In this document: positions 7,476 through 17,443 of the stretch, piece after piece
How the letters are laid out: every line of letters starts with the position of its first letter
Numbering within the stretch: position 1 is the first letter of the stretch
From: Pedobacter sp. MC2016-05
GTDB taxonomy: Bacteria; Bacteroidota; Bacteroidia; Sphingobacteriales; Sphingobacteriaceae
DNA: 39,131 bases
Reading direction: 5' to 3'
NCBI RefSeq assembly: GCF_026239735.1
Contig: NZ_JAPIVT010000031.1
Span: forward strand, 1-39,131
Made by a program: the position numbers and the translations under genes
The notes under the pieces: model-generated
Database searches by the model: none
What the model was told of the DNA's origin: nothing
Seen by the model: only the letters and a program-made list of their open reading frames with translations

Positions 7476-9473
7476 TTATTCCCTGGGTGAAGCTACCAGC
7501 AATACCGCATCGGCAACCACTTTCTGTCCATTAGCCCTGATTTCAATGTAAGGCTTTCCCTTTCCGGTAAATGTATAGCGTCCAAGGTGTACCCATTCAC
7601 CTGAGGTTTGACCAACTACCTTAACCTCTGCGCCTTTAATCATTGTGGTATTGCTTTTCTTACCATCAAATATTGTTATGCTGGTTTCTGCATCGGTCGC
7701 CTCAAGTTTTGGGTAATAGGTGTACAGATCATACTTTCCACTGGTTTTTGAACCGGGCATATAACGTATAAATTTAGCGGTATCTGTATCTTGGGAAGCC
7801 TCAAAATAATCAGGGCCAAAGCCTCCGCGGCTTTTTTTCGTCCAGTTGCCTTTTACCTGTACTTTATCGGTATCGCTGTTGTCGATCAGTATATCGGGCG
7901 TGCTTCCGTCAGCCAGTGGGTCACTTTTTAATTGTCGCTGAAGGAGGGCGACGTCGATTTTTTGTACAGAAAGCTTACGGTCTATCGTCTGTACGGCCGC
8001 CATTGCTGAAGATTGTCCAAGCACCATGAAAACCGGTTCCATCCGGATGGAACCGTAAGCGATGTGCGTAGCAGAAAGACAAACCGGGACAATTAGATTT
8101 GAAACTTCGCTTTCCTTTGGTATGATTGCACGGTAGGAAATAGGGTATGGACCAAATCCGCCTTCTTCTACATTGCCTTCATTTTTGACCATGCCGTTAA
8201 CAACCAGCCTCTCGCAATTGTGCGAATCCATTGTATAGGCCGCCATCCCGACCCCATCCGTTACAACTTCCCTGCCCTGACAATGGTGCTGTGTCATTAC
8301 AAGCGCGCCAACCATTCTTCGTGCTTCCCTTACGTAGAGCTGAGGGGACCAGTTGCCGTTGTTTGTATATTCATCTTTAGGGTAGCCCCATTGGCTGATT
8401 TCTTTCCGGATGTGTTCCGGAATCCGGGAATCGTGACCGACGAAATAAAGCAGTCCCTTTGTATAATTGGTATGGGCTGTCCAGATCTGTTCGCGTTTTG
8501 TATAGTCTGCATCAGGGTAGTCCCAGTTCATCCCGATCATATCGGTTGAAAATCCGTTCCTGTTGTTGATATCTGTCTTTTGATTGGGCATCCCGCTCCA
8601 GATAAAAACATCCTGTAGGGACTTCCAGTTCCTTTTTTCCATCTGTCTGATGAGCAGTTCGTAGCGTTCAGGTTCATAGTCCTCAGGTTTGGTAATCGGG
8701 ATTAGGTTAGAAGGATTGTTGGTAAGGCAGATCCTGAAATTATAAGCCTGCACCTTTTTATCTCCGCTGCCTTTTTCTAACAGTTTTCCTGGATTAATCC
8801 CCCAGAGCAGTCCGCTGGATGCATCTCCTCTAATTTTATAAGGGTCTATGCCTTCGGGGAGCTGGTGGCCGTTCATCAGCTGTACACCATTGAAGGTTTC
8901 ATTATAGGTGCTGTTTGCTTCGCGCCCAACGGTGTAGGAAACCCCTGCTTTAGCCATCAGATCACCCTCGTATGAGCAGTCGATAAATACTTTAGCTTTT
9001 ACGCTTCCCTTACTTTTATTTGCAGGATTTTCCAGAGTAATGGCAGTTATGCTACTTCCATTCTTTTCCACACCTGTAATCCGGTTTTCGTATAGAACAG
9101 GTACCCTTGCTTTTTTGATGTATTCGTTAAAGAGGTTTTCGGCCACATGAGGTTCAAAAATCCATTGCTCAAACTTACCGTAATGTTTGCCTATTCTCCG
9201 GTAAAAATCCAGGGCAAGTCCGCTGATGGCATATTTATTTCCAATATCTGTTAAACCGAGCCCGCCCGAACTCATACCACCCAAATTTTTTCCGGGCTCG
9301 ATCAAAAGAACAGATTTCCCCGATCTGGCGGCCGTGTAAGCTGCTATAACACCCGAAGAGGTTCCCCCATAAATGCAGATGTCATAATTTTTATACAATG
9401 AGGTTTGCGCCTTAAGATTTGTTAAAGCGCATACCATTAGCAGCATGGTGTATAGAAAGGTATGTTTCAACAT
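7476..9473 (-). CDS. FAD-dependent oxidoreductase with C-terminal golvesin/xanthan-lyase-like domain
   Basis: This encodes 665 aa with a signal peptide (residues 1-22, ending LKAQ), so the product is exported. Residues 26-60 form a Rossmann FAD-binding start (YDICIYGGTSSGVIAAYTAA, then the acidic LLIEPG strand), followed by GGMSSGGLGLTD, typical of the FAD_oxidored family. Residues about 535-660 look like the beta-sandwich found at the C-terminus of golvesin and xanthan lyase proteins. Its start codon overlaps the susD stop by one base (TAATG on the minus strand), so translation is probably coupled. It is the only enzyme in the operon. Oxidation of a sugar or glycan released by the SusCD system is plausible but not shown. 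Confidence 0.85.
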   Translation of the reverse strand: MLKHTFLYTMLLMVCALTNLKAQTSLYKNYDICIYGGTSSGVIAAYTAARSGKSVLLIEPGKNLGGMSSGGLGLTDIGNKYAISGLALDFYRRIGKHYGKFEQWIFEPHVAENLFNEYIKKARVPVLYENRITGVEKNGSSITAITLENPANKSKGSVKAKVFIDCSYEGDLMAKAGVSYTVGREANSTYNETFNGVQLMNGHQLPEGIDPYKIRGDASSGLLWGINPGKLLEKGSGDKKVQAYNFRICLTNNPSNLIPITKPEDYEPERYELLIRQMEKRNWKSLQDVFIWSGMPNQKTDINNRNGFSTDMIGMNWDYPDADYTKREQIWTAHTNYTKGLLYFVGHDSRIPEHIRKEISQWGYPKDEYTNNGNWSPQLYVREARRMVGALVMTQHHCQGREVVTDGVGMAAYTMDSHNCERLVVNGMVKNEGNVEEGGFGPYPISYRAIIPKESEVSNLIVPVCLSATHIAYGSIRMEPVFMVLGQSSAMAAVQTIDRKLSVQKIDVALLQRQLKSDPLADGSTPDILIDNSDTDKVQVKGNWTKKSRGGFGPDYFEASQDTDTAKFIRYMPGSKTSGKYDLYTYYPKLEATDAETSITIFDGKKSNTTMIKGAEVKVVGQTSGEWVHLGRYTFTGKGKPYIEIRANGQKVVADAVLLVASPRE

Positions 9474-11152
9474 TAGTATTTGGGGTTTTGAATGAGTTTC
9501 GGATTGGTAACAGTCTCAATATTTGGAATAGGCCAAAGGTAATCTCTTCCGGTATCGAAAACGCGGACTTCGATTATCCTAAGATCTACCCGGTTTGGTA
9601 CAGCGCTGTAATCGGCCAGGCCATTTACATCAATTTGTGGTGCGGCAACCAGCAATCCTTTTTGAACCCTGCCATAAAAGTTTCCGGTCATCGCCTTATC
9701 GGCAATTTTCCACCTCCGCAAATCAGAAAGCCTGAATCCTTCCATTGCTAGTTCATACATCCGTTCTTTACGAACCAAGCTTCTGAATTCCGCTATTGTT
9801 TTTCCTGTCGTGATAAGCGGCATGTTAACGCTCGGCCGTGTTCTTACCAGGTTTATGGCGTCATAAACAGACTGGTCCAGCTGTCCGAGTTCATTTTTTG
9901 CTTCCGCATAAATTAACAGTATCTCTGCATATCTGATCTGGATTACGTTGAGTTCTGAATTTGTCCGGTCGGCCTTATCTTCCAGATCGACATATTTTTT
10001 CCAGCAGTAACCGGTAAACGTGGCGAAAGCATTCAGGGCATCCTGGTTATCTACACGTGTAGCTGGTGTGGTATTGTAGTTCCAGCATTTTACGCTGTCT
10101 CGGTGTGTTTCAAACTGGTAGTTGTAAAATATAGAACCGGGGACTGCAATTGTAAAGCCAAGCCGGGGATCTCTGTTTTTATATGGAGATGTAGGGTCGT
10201 ACAGGGGAGACTTGTCAATATTGAGCCCGTCTGTGCATGTATAGGCATCGACAAGAGATTGAGACGGTACCTTATTGGTGAACCCCAAACCATTGCGCGA
10301 CACCAGGTTATTGGGGGTGGAATGCATTTTTGTTTTTGAGGCTTTCAGGTATTGAAAAGCCCATATAATTTCAGGTGAATTTTGTCCGGCGTAAGAAAAC
10401 AGTGTGCCGAAATTATTGTGCAGGCTATAAACTTTCAGGTCCATAACTGCTTTTGCAGCTTCTGCGGCTTCCGCCCATTTCTCATTGTTCAGGGCAACTC
10501 TGGCTTTAATTCCCAGCGCGGCACCCCTGGTTGCCCTTCCCACATCTGCAGCGCCATAGCTAACAGGGAGATCAGCAGCTGATTCAGTCAGTTCTTTGAG
10601 TACGAAGCTCAGTACCTCGGCCTTTGGCGTTTTAGGTAGTTGTGAGTCTTCGAGTGTCAAAGTTTTGGTAACCAGGGGTACGCTCCCAAAATAATCAATA
10701 AGGTACTGGTAAGTGTAGGCACGCATAAAACGTGCTTCAGCTTTACTTCTGTTGTAGATGGCGGCAGTGGCCTTATCTTTTACTTTATCGATATTATCTA
10801 AAATGAAATTACACTTGGCAATTACTTTGTAGCCCTCGGTCCATACGCTTAAGGAAAAACCGTTATTGCTATCCTGGTTGCCCTTGCCCAGACTCTGTAG
10901 TGCACTATTATTTCGATCCCAGCCGATATCCGTGCCATTGTCGGTAAGCAGGTTAAGAGGCATGTTATCTAAAGGGGCATAACTTCCATAGCGGTAAAGG
11001 CCGTTTACTGCCAATATAAGTTCATCTTGGTTGCTGAAAAATGATTCGTCTGAAGGGCCGCTTAAGGGGCTTTTGTCCAGGTAATCTTTTTGACAGGAAA
11101 ATAGGGCAGTGCATAAAAGCACGAGCATTAAATTGTATATCTTAGTTTTCAT
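9473..11152 (-). CDS. susD: SusD/RagB-family nutrient-binding outer-membrane lipoprotein
   Basis: This encodes 559 aa, a normal SusD length. The leader MKTKIYNLMLVLLCTALFSC carries a lipobox with the lipid-modified Cys at residue 20. The TPR-like N-terminal part (EARFMRAYTYQYLIDYFGSV) and the C-terminal RxxRxxELAMEGFRLSDLRRW block are hallmarks of the family. It acts as the surface lid that binds the ligand and passes it to the SusC channel. It starts 11 bp after the susC stop and overlaps the oxidoreductase start. The substrate cannot be read from the sequence. The symbol is a family name, not proof of starch use. Confidence 0.95.
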   Translation of the reverse strand: MKTKIYNLMLVLLCTALFSCQKDYLDKSPLSGPSDESFFSNQDELILAVNGLYRYGSYAPLDNMPLNLLTDNGTDIGWDRNNSALQSLGKGNQDSNNGFSLSVWTEGYKVIAKCNFILDNIDKVKDKATAAIYNRSKAEARFMRAYTYQYLIDYFGSVPLVTKTLTLEDSQLPKTPKAEVLSFVLKELTESAADLPVSYGAADVGRATRGAALGIKARVALNNEKWAEAAEAAKAVMDLKVYSLHNNFGTLFSYAGQNSPEIIWAFQYLKASKTKMHSTPNNLVSRNGLGFTNKVPSQSLVDAYTCTDGLNIDKSPLYDPTSPYKNRDPRLGFTIAVPGSIFYNYQFETHRDSVKCWNYNTTPATRVDNQDALNAFATFTGYCWKKYVDLEDKADRTNSELNVIQIRYAEILLIYAEAKNELGQLDQSVYDAINLVRTRPSVNMPLITTGKTIAEFRSLVRKERMYELAMEGFRLSDLRRWKIADKAMTGNFYGRVQKGLLVAAPQIDVNGLADYSAVPNRVDLRIIEVRVFDTGRDYLWPIPNIETVTNPKLIQNPKY

Positions 11153-11163
11153 CTGTTCTGTTT

Positions 11164-14100
11164 TTAAAAAGTGGCTTCTAAACCGAAACTATAAACCTTA
11201 ACCTGGGGGTATATATTCCCAGCACCAACCGGCGCTTCTACATCATACCCTTCCCAGAATCTGTCGAATGAAGATAAATTGGATCCGTTTGCAAAAACGC
11301 GGAGCCTTTTAAGTGCCATTTTCTGGGCAATGCCAACGGGCAAAGTATAACCAACCTGGACATTTTTTATCCTTAGATAGGATGCGTTTTTTAAAAAGAA
11401 GGTAGAAACCTGTTCGTTATTGGTTTCACCGAAGGCAAGGCGTGGATATTTGGCATTGGGATTATCTGGTGTCCATCGGTCTTTGTTATCCTCCCTTATG
11501 GTTCCGCCAATTGCGCCCCCAACATTGAATGGTAAGATACCAGGGCCTGCAAGATAGCCGTTTGCTTTACCAACGCCTTGAATTAACACGGAAAGATCAA
11601 AACCTTTGTAAGAGCCGCTTAAGTTTGATGCATAAGTGAGCCTTGGTACGGTGCTGCCGATAACCATTTTATCGGCCTCATTGATCAGGTTATCGCCGTT
11701 TTGATCTTTATAGCGGATGTCTCCGGCCTTTACCGTACCAAACTGTTTGGCGTGGGCGGCAACCTCTGCATCAGAAGCAAAGAGTCCCTCGGCCTGGTAA
11801 CCAAAAAGAGAACCGATTGAATAACCTTCACGGTTTACAGTCAGCCCGGTCTGGTTAACGCCTTTGGTATCCACAATGGTGTTTTTTACATCTGAAATAT
11901 TGAAGCTGACGTTATAATTAAAATCATTTATTTTTCCTTTGTAAGCAAGTCCAAGTTCCCAGCCCTTATTATCAACAATTCCGGCATTCTGAAAGGGCTT
12001 AGCAACACCAACTATTAACGGAATATCCAACTGAAGCAGGATATCGCTTGTTCTCCTTCTGTAATAATCTGCGGTTATGCTCAGGTTGTTGAACAAAGTG
12101 AGATCGATACCGATATTTTTTTCTTCTGTGGTTTCCCAGGAAATCATCTTGTTGGCCAGCGTATTTAATGCAGCAGTATTTACAATCTGTTTTCCAAGGG
12201 TATAGGATTCAAGTAAGATTGTAGTAACGGAGGGGTAGGTACCAATGTTCTGATTACCCAACCTTCCCCATGAAAGTCTTAGTTTGGCTTCGTTAACTAC
12301 GTTTTTTAAGCCAGCCATAAAATTTTCCTCCGAGATGCGCCAGCCTGCCGATGCAGATGGGAAAAAGCCGTATTTATTTCCGGATGAAAAGCGTGAAGAA
12401 CCATCATAACGGGCATTCACCTCCAGCAGATATTTGTTTTTATATACATAATTGAACCTGCTGAAAAGCGATTGTAATGCCCATTCTTCTTCACTGCCTG
12501 TGGCTTGCTGATTTAGGGCCGAACCAGCATTTAGCACTGGGTAATCAGGTAATATGTAGGTGTCGCGAAAGGCGGTAGTCCATTCATTGAAATAATCCTC
12601 CCTTGATGCCCCGGCCAAAAGTTTTAAACTGTGGTCTCCAAATGTTTTTGAGGCCGTTACTGTAGCGCGCATATTGTTATAAAATGATTCACTTTTATTT
12701 TGCGAGAGTGATGTCAGGGCAGGGGTGAGGAAACTTGGGGCACCGTTTGGCAAGTAAGATTGGATTGCTTTCCTGAAATTTTTTGATGAGGATAAGGCAT
12801 ATTTCGGTGAATAAGCAGCCTCGGCTTCCAGCCATTCTACAGGTTTATAGTTCAGCGTGGCATTAAGGCTACCAAAAGGGCCTCTCGTCCGGTTGGTACC
12901 ACCGTCTCTAGCTGCCGAAATCGGATTGGAACCATTCCATCCAACACCCCACTGGCCGCTCTGGTTTATACCTATCTGATTAGCAGGAATTCCATTCATC
13001 CACTGAAAAATTTCGCTCGATGCTGCTGCGGGGTCAGTGGTGATGGCATTCACAAACTGCAGGTCTATTCTGGCCTTCAATTTTTCCGAAAACGTTATGT
13101 CCGCATTGTTCCGTATAGTATAGCGTTTAAAGCCTGAGTTTTCAATAATTCCTTTCTGATCAAAAAGTCCGAACGAGCCCAGCAGTTTTACTTTTTGGGT
13201 TCCACCCATGATGGTCAGGAAATGGCTTTGCTGTAAGCCTGAACCGGTTAAGGTTTCTTTTTGCCAATCGGTATTGGGGTACAGATCGGAACTGACCCCA
13301 CCCTGTTCACGATATTTTTGTATAAGCGCTTCAGAATATAACGGCGTGCGTCCGGTGTTCATATAAGCTTCATTGGTTAGCAGCATATGGTCTAATGCAT
13401 CAACAAGCTTGGGCATATTGGTTGCCTCCTGCCAGCCGATATAGTTATTGTAAGATACGTTGATCTGATCGCCAACAGCTCTTTTTGTGGTGATCAGAAT
13501 TACCCCGTTTGCTGCCCTTGAGCCATAAATGGAGGCGGAAGCTGCATCTTTTAAAATGGATATAGACTCAATCAAATTGGGGTCAATATTGTTCATCGAG
13601 CCTTCAATTCCATCGATCATGACCAGCGGATTGGGATCAACTAAGGTGCCGACTCCCCTTATCCTGATGGTACCGCCATCGCCTCCCGGTCTTCCGGAAC
13701 TCTGCCTTACGGTAACCCCGGGTGCCATTCCCTGTAGCGAAGCGGATGTTTGTCCCATTGGCCGCGCAGCAATGTCTTTACCCGAAATCTGTGAAACCGC
13801 CCCGGTAAGGTTTACCTTTTTCTGAGTGCCGTAGCCCACAATCACGACATCGTTCAGGTTTTCATCAAGGGGCAGGAGTTTAACGTTTATCCGGCTTTCC
13901 GCTCCAACAAGTATTTCCTGTACTGCAAAGCCTATATATGAAAATACCAGGATATCTCCTGCATTAGCATCAATCTTATACTGACCGTTTACATCGGTCA
14001 CTGATCCGCCATTACGGCCTTTTATCTTTACACTTACCCCTGGAGCCGGTTTTCCGGTTTCATCGGTAACAATACCAGTTCTATCTTCTTTTTTTTGTTC

Positions 14101-14472
14101 CAGGCTGGGCTTAATTTGAATACGTTCCTCGGCCTTTTCGATAGATGCAGCTTTTTGCAGTACAATGTAATTCTCCTTTAAAACCCAATCGAGCTTTTTC
14201 CCTTTTAGAGTCAGGTTCATTACTTCGGGAAGTTCTGCCTGTTTAAAGTTAACAGAAATTTTTTCTGAATCGTTAAGCAGCTTGTTGCTGTAGAAAACAG
14301 TGAGGCCTGTTTGTTTTTTGATTGTTCTGAATACAGAAGCAATGGAGATGTTTTTGCCTTCTATGCTGATCTTTCCGGGTGCCTGGGGACTTGCACCTGT
14401 AATGAGGGTGAACAGCATCATGAAAAAAAACGGCAATGAAATCCGGCCCGTTCGGGTAAATTTTTTGTTCAT
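11164..14472 (-). CDS. susC: SusC/RagA TonB-dependent transporter with STN domain
   Basis: This encodes 1102 aa. After a signal peptide (residues 1-28), residues 32-106 form an STN (secretin/TonB short N-terminal) domain (ISIEGKNISIASVFRTIKKQ). It is followed by a carboxypeptidase-D-regulatory-like domain at about 133-200 (GIVTDETGKPAPGVSVKIKG), a plug starting near DVVIVGYGTQKKVNLTGAVS, and a 22-strand barrel ending in Phe. An STN domain marks transducing transporters that signal to a FecR anti-sigma factor. The fecR and sigma genes immediately upstream fit this, so ligand passage likely controls its own operon. It is located in the outer membrane. Confidence 0.96.
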   Translation of the reverse strand: MNKKFTRTGRISLPFFFMMLFTLITGASPQAPGKISIEGKNISIASVFRTIKKQTGLTVFYSNKLLNDSEKISVNFKQAELPEVMNLTLKGKKLDWVLKENYIVLQKAASIEKAEERIQIKPSLEQKKEDRTGIVTDETGKPAPGVSVKIKGRNGGSVTDVNGQYKIDANAGDILVFSYIGFAVQEILVGAESRINVKLLPLDENLNDVVIVGYGTQKKVNLTGAVSQISGKDIAARPMGQTSASLQGMAPGVTVRQSSGRPGGDGGTIRIRGVGTLVDPNPLVMIDGIEGSMNNIDPNLIESISILKDAASASIYGSRAANGVILITTKRAVGDQINVSYNNYIGWQEATNMPKLVDALDHMLLTNEAYMNTGRTPLYSEALIQKYREQGGVSSDLYPNTDWQKETLTGSGLQQSHFLTIMGGTQKVKLLGSFGLFDQKGIIENSGFKRYTIRNNADITFSEKLKARIDLQFVNAITTDPAAASSEIFQWMNGIPANQIGINQSGQWGVGWNGSNPISAARDGGTNRTRGPFGSLNATLNYKPVEWLEAEAAYSPKYALSSSKNFRKAIQSYLPNGAPSFLTPALTSLSQNKSESFYNNMRATVTASKTFGDHSLKLLAGASREDYFNEWTTAFRDTYILPDYPVLNAGSALNQQATGSEEEWALQSLFSRFNYVYKNKYLLEVNARYDGSSRFSSGNKYGFFPSASAGWRISEENFMAGLKNVVNEAKLRLSWGRLGNQNIGTYPSVTTILLESYTLGKQIVNTAALNTLANKMISWETTEEKNIGIDLTLFNNLSITADYYRRRTSDILLQLDIPLIVGVAKPFQNAGIVDNKGWELGLAYKGKINDFNYNVSFNISDVKNTIVDTKGVNQTGLTVNREGYSIGSLFGYQAEGLFASDAEVAAHAKQFGTVKAGDIRYKDQNGDNLINEADKMVIGSTVPRLTYASNLSGSYKGFDLSVLIQGVGKANGYLAGPGILPFNVGGAIGGTIREDNKDRWTPDNPNAKYPRLAFGETNNEQVSTFFLKNASYLRIKNVQVGYTLPVGIAQKMALKRLRVFANGSNLSSFDRFWEGYDVEAPVGAGNIYPQVKVYSFGLEATF

Positions 14473-14546
14473 AACAGTTAAAGTTTATATCGGTTTCCCT
14501 TAAGATGCAACTGTAACCAGAATGGGTGAACGGAACCTGAAAATTT

Positions 14547-15671
14547 TTATCTGAAAGTCAATATCCCGCTTTCCAGTTTAGTCTTTATGCCTGAAGATAA
14601 TTCTAAATTTGATAGTACTACACCCAGGGGAAGCTTCTTGTCGATTTCCCCGGTAAAGTTCTGTTCGGATACAGCAGGGGATTTCCAGTTGATTTTTACA
14701 TCATACCAACGGCTGAGTACCTGTGCAATTTCGGCCAGAGACTGGTTATGAAAATAATAGGTGCCGTTTCGCCAGGAAAGGACCTCTTGAGGGTCAAACG
14801 TTTTGATGATAAGTTTATCATTGCTGTTGCTTACCTGTTGGTTTGGCTTTAATTTAACGGTTTCACTTCCTTTTACGGCCGAAACTGATCCGGTTACCAG
14901 GGATGTCGCAAAGGTTTTTAAATCATAAGCATTCACATTGAAAGAAGTACCATGAACCTTAATGTCGGCAAAATCGGTATGTACAATAAATTCAAGATTT
15001 GGGTTATGGGCTACATCAAAATAAGCTTCGCCTGTTAAATAGACTTCCCTTGTCTTTTTATCAAAGCTATAGGGGAAACGCAGGCTGGAAGTAGAATTCA
15101 TCCAGACTGCTGTTCCATCGGGCAGGGTAATCTTGTAATCTTTAGTTGGTGGTACATGCAGGGTTGCCCAATCTTTATTACCAGTTTCTGTCGGGGCGTA
15201 ACTTAATTCTTTTTGTTTTGTATGTACTGTTGCACCATCCATGTTTATGGTTCGATCAGCATTAAGTTCGATAATCTTACCATTATCGGTTTTCAGGTAC
15301 ACCTGTTGATGTACTGTGTTTTTCTCTTGATGTATTAACTCCTGTCTAGCAAAAAAATACCAGATCAATGGCAGCCCGATAAGCAGCATTGCCGCGGCGC
15401 TAATGTATCGCCGGTTCCGTTCATAAAAGGATCTGACTGGTATTTCAGAAAGCCCGGGTTCGATATTTGCCCATGCTTTAGTTTCATCGATACCGGAAAG
15501 AAATGATTCCGCACAAGGCCTTTTCATTTTAGTTTTCAGCTCTTCCCAGAATTTCCTGGCATCAGGGTCTGTCTGAATTGCTTTTTCAGCAATAAAGTCA
15601 TCGCCTTCACTTATCGTGCCTGCAATTTTTTCAAATAAAAGCCCCTTTATAAAATCCTCGTTATATTCCAT
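14547..15671 (-). CDS. FecR-family anti-sigma factor
   Basis: This encodes 374 aa. A cytoplasmic N-terminal part (about 1-85) is followed by one membrane helix (AAAMLLIGLPLIWYFF, about 92-107), a periplasmic FecR domain (DYKITLPDGTAVWMNSTSSL, then FIVHTDFADIKVHGTSFNV) and a C-terminal DUF4974-type domain (LAEIAQVLSRWYDVKI). It binds and restrains the ECF sigma factor until the STN domain of SusC signals. It lies 42 bp after the sigma gene and 74 bp before susC on the same strand. The family assignment is firm. Confidence 0.94.
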   Translation of the reverse strand: MEYNEDFIKGLLFEKIAGTISEGDDFIAEKAIQTDPDARKFWEELKTKMKRPCAESFLSGIDETKAWANIEPGLSEIPVRSFYERNRRYISAAAMLLIGLPLIWYFFARQELIHQEKNTVHQQVYLKTDNGKIIELNADRTINMDGATVHTKQKELSYAPTETGNKDWATLHVPPTKDYKITLPDGTAVWMNSTSSLRFPYSFDKKTREVYLTGEAYFDVAHNPNLEFIVHTDFADIKVHGTSFNVNAYDLKTFATSLVTGSVSAVKGSETVKLKPNQQVSNSNDKLIIKTFDPQEVLSWRNGTYYFHNQSLAEIAQVLSRWYDVKINWKSPAVSEQNFTGEIDKKLPLGVVLSNLELSSGIKTKLESGILTFR

Positions 15672-15713
15672 CTCTTATTTATAGATGCAGTTATGGTATC
15701 ATTAGGTGAACGC

Positions 15714-16250
15714 TCATCTGAAAGTGATTAATTTTTCCTGTAACATCTTAACCGCAAGCTTCAGATGTGTCTTTATTGAATTAACCGAAAGTCCCATTTC
15801 ATCGGCAGCATCTTTATATTTTTTATTTTCCATGTAAACCAGCTTAAATGCTTTCTGACGCTGGGCGGGAAGCTCGTTAAGGGCTAGGTTAATGGTGTTT
15901 TCGCTGCAGGTTTGCTCTGCTGGTTCAATATCTTCTCCCAGATTTATCCTTTCGGTGTATTCATCCAATTTTTGCTGTGTAACTTTTCTTGCCCTTAAAC
16001 TCATTAGGCATTGATTATGAACAGCCCTGAAAAGGTAAGCTTTAAGCGAACTGTTTACAGACTGGTAGTGTGATTTTTGCCACATGGAAATAAACAGGTT
16101 CTGAACCAGATCTTCAGCCTCCATCTCGTCTTCCAGCATTAAATATGCTTTTAACGCGAGTGGTTTGTAATATTTTTTAAATACCTGTTCGTAGGCAGTT
16201 TTCTTGCCACTCTTGAGGTCATTCAATAATATTTGGTCAGGAATCTCCAT
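15714..16250 (-). CDS. ECF-type RNA polymerase sigma factor
   Basis: This encodes 178 aa, typical for ECF sigma factors. Residues 20-90 are the region 2 domain (YYKPLALKAYLMLEDEMEAE, LVQNLFISMWQKS). Residues 115-170 are region 4, a helix-turn-helix (LPAQRQKAFKLVYMENKKYK, then EMGLSVNSIKTHLKLAVKML). It is the first gene of the sus operon and should direct RNA polymerase to it once released from FecR. Its own promoter is not evident in 16251-16556, where repeat copies occur instead. Confidence 0.95.
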   Translation of the reverse strand: MEIPDQILLNDLKSGKKTAYEQVFKKYYKPLALKAYLMLEDEMEAEDLVQNLFISMWQKSHYQSVNSSLKAYLFRAVHNQCLMSLRARKVTQQKLDEYTERINLGEDIEPAEQTCSENTINLALNELPAQRQKAFKLVYMENKKYKDAADEMGLSVNSIKTHLKLAVKMLQEKLITFR

Positions 16251-16354
16251 TAATATAGATTAAAGCAGGTGATAAATATAAACTTTGAGATTCAGAAAAA
16301 CAAGAAAGGGGTGGCGCGAGTGGAAATGCTGCATTGTTAAAGAAAAGATATAAT

Positions 16355-16440
16355 CATTCTGGTCGTACGTCTCGCTAAGACATTCTGGTCATAGCGTCTC
16401 GCTAGGATCCCGTAAGCTCATTTTTCGATGAGTCTTAATC
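16355..16440. repeat. Dispersed repeat, tandem copies 2 and 3 plus hairpin
   Basis: Two near-identical 26-bp units (16355-16380 and 16381-16406) begin CATTCTGGTC and contain TCTCGCTA. They match the unit at 7310. They are followed by a degenerate form of the repeated hairpin (CTCAT and ATGAG arms, 16417-16432) and by TTAATCAGTAGAGTTAACCG, which resembles the flank at 17480-17498. No gene is seen in 16251-16556. Confidence 0.6.
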
Positions 16441-16556
16441 AGTAGAGTTAACCGCCGGAATACATACATCGAATCTCTATAAAAAAGCGAAAATAGAGTA
16501 TTATGTATATAGAATTAAAGCATAAAGATTTATCAACAGGAGAAAATATCATCAGG

Positions 16557-17349
16557 CTAACCTAATCTTTTCCTAAAGTCAGTTAGCGTTTGTCCCAATA
16601 ATTTCTTAACGTAGCGTGTAAAGAAAGAAGTGCTGCTGAACTGCATTTCTTCGGCGATTTCGGCTATATTCAGATGCCTGTCTTGTAATAACAGAATGAT
16701 TCTTTCTTTAGCGTGACCATGTGTCCAATCGGAAGCGGTGCGATCCGAGTGGATTTTACAAAGGTGGTTTAGGTATTTTGGAGTAATGTTCAATTCATTA
16801 GCGTAAAACTGTACTTCCCTTATAGTGAGGCAATGTTGCTCAGTAAGTTTATAAACTGTTCGTATAACGTTCCGGTTTGCAAAATGTGGCGGCGACGTTC
16901 ATATTCGTTTGCAAAGCTATGCCACATTTTTAAGATAAATAGACGCATCTGTAATTTAAGCGCTTCCTCATAGAAGCGGTGATTAGTTTCCTGGAAGCGG
17001 GAAAATAGCCAACTGAAATTATTTAATATTTTTTCTTTTTCGGCTTCGGCGTTAATGTCTTTAACCGGGTGTACCCTGGAATGAAGCTGAGCATTGATGC
17101 CCCAACCCTGATCGGGAATATTATCTATCAGGATTTTTTTTTCTACCAGTAAAACCCCGTAGCCTTAAAATCTTCAGATACTTCCTTTACATCCCAGCTG
17201 CTATCGGCAAACCAGAATAAAAACTGGCCAGACTTACACGCCATCCACTGGTCATTGAAAATGAAATCTAGTTTTCCACTATGACAATACAAGTGGACAT
17301 GGTACTTTTTTAGCAGGTTTTTAAAAACATCATCAATGCTGCCAAGCAA
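16557..17349 (-). pseudogene. AraC-family transcriptional regulator, two frameshifts
   Basis: Three minus-strand frames join to one AraC protein of about 260 residues. Frame one (17349 to about 17155) gives a cupin-like sensor start (HVHLYCHSGKLDFIFNDQWM). Frame two (about 17155-16888) gives GVLLVEKKILIDNIPDQGWG and the linker FYEEALKLQMRLFILKMWHS. Frame three (about 16885-16557) gives the HTH domain (REVQFYANELNITPKYLNHL, then LNIAEIAEEMQFSSTSFFTR). Each shift fits loss of one base, near 17150-17163 and 16880-16890. The gene lies just upstream of the sus operon on the same strand, but no link is shown. It is inactive unless the sequence contains errors. Confidence 0.8.
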
Positions 17350-17443
17350 TAACAGTAATACTGTTTTTTGGCAAGTAACCTAACTTAAATATATTCGTTT
17401 ATTCAAACGCTTATGGTTGCTTTAAAGACTGTTATAAACTTCC

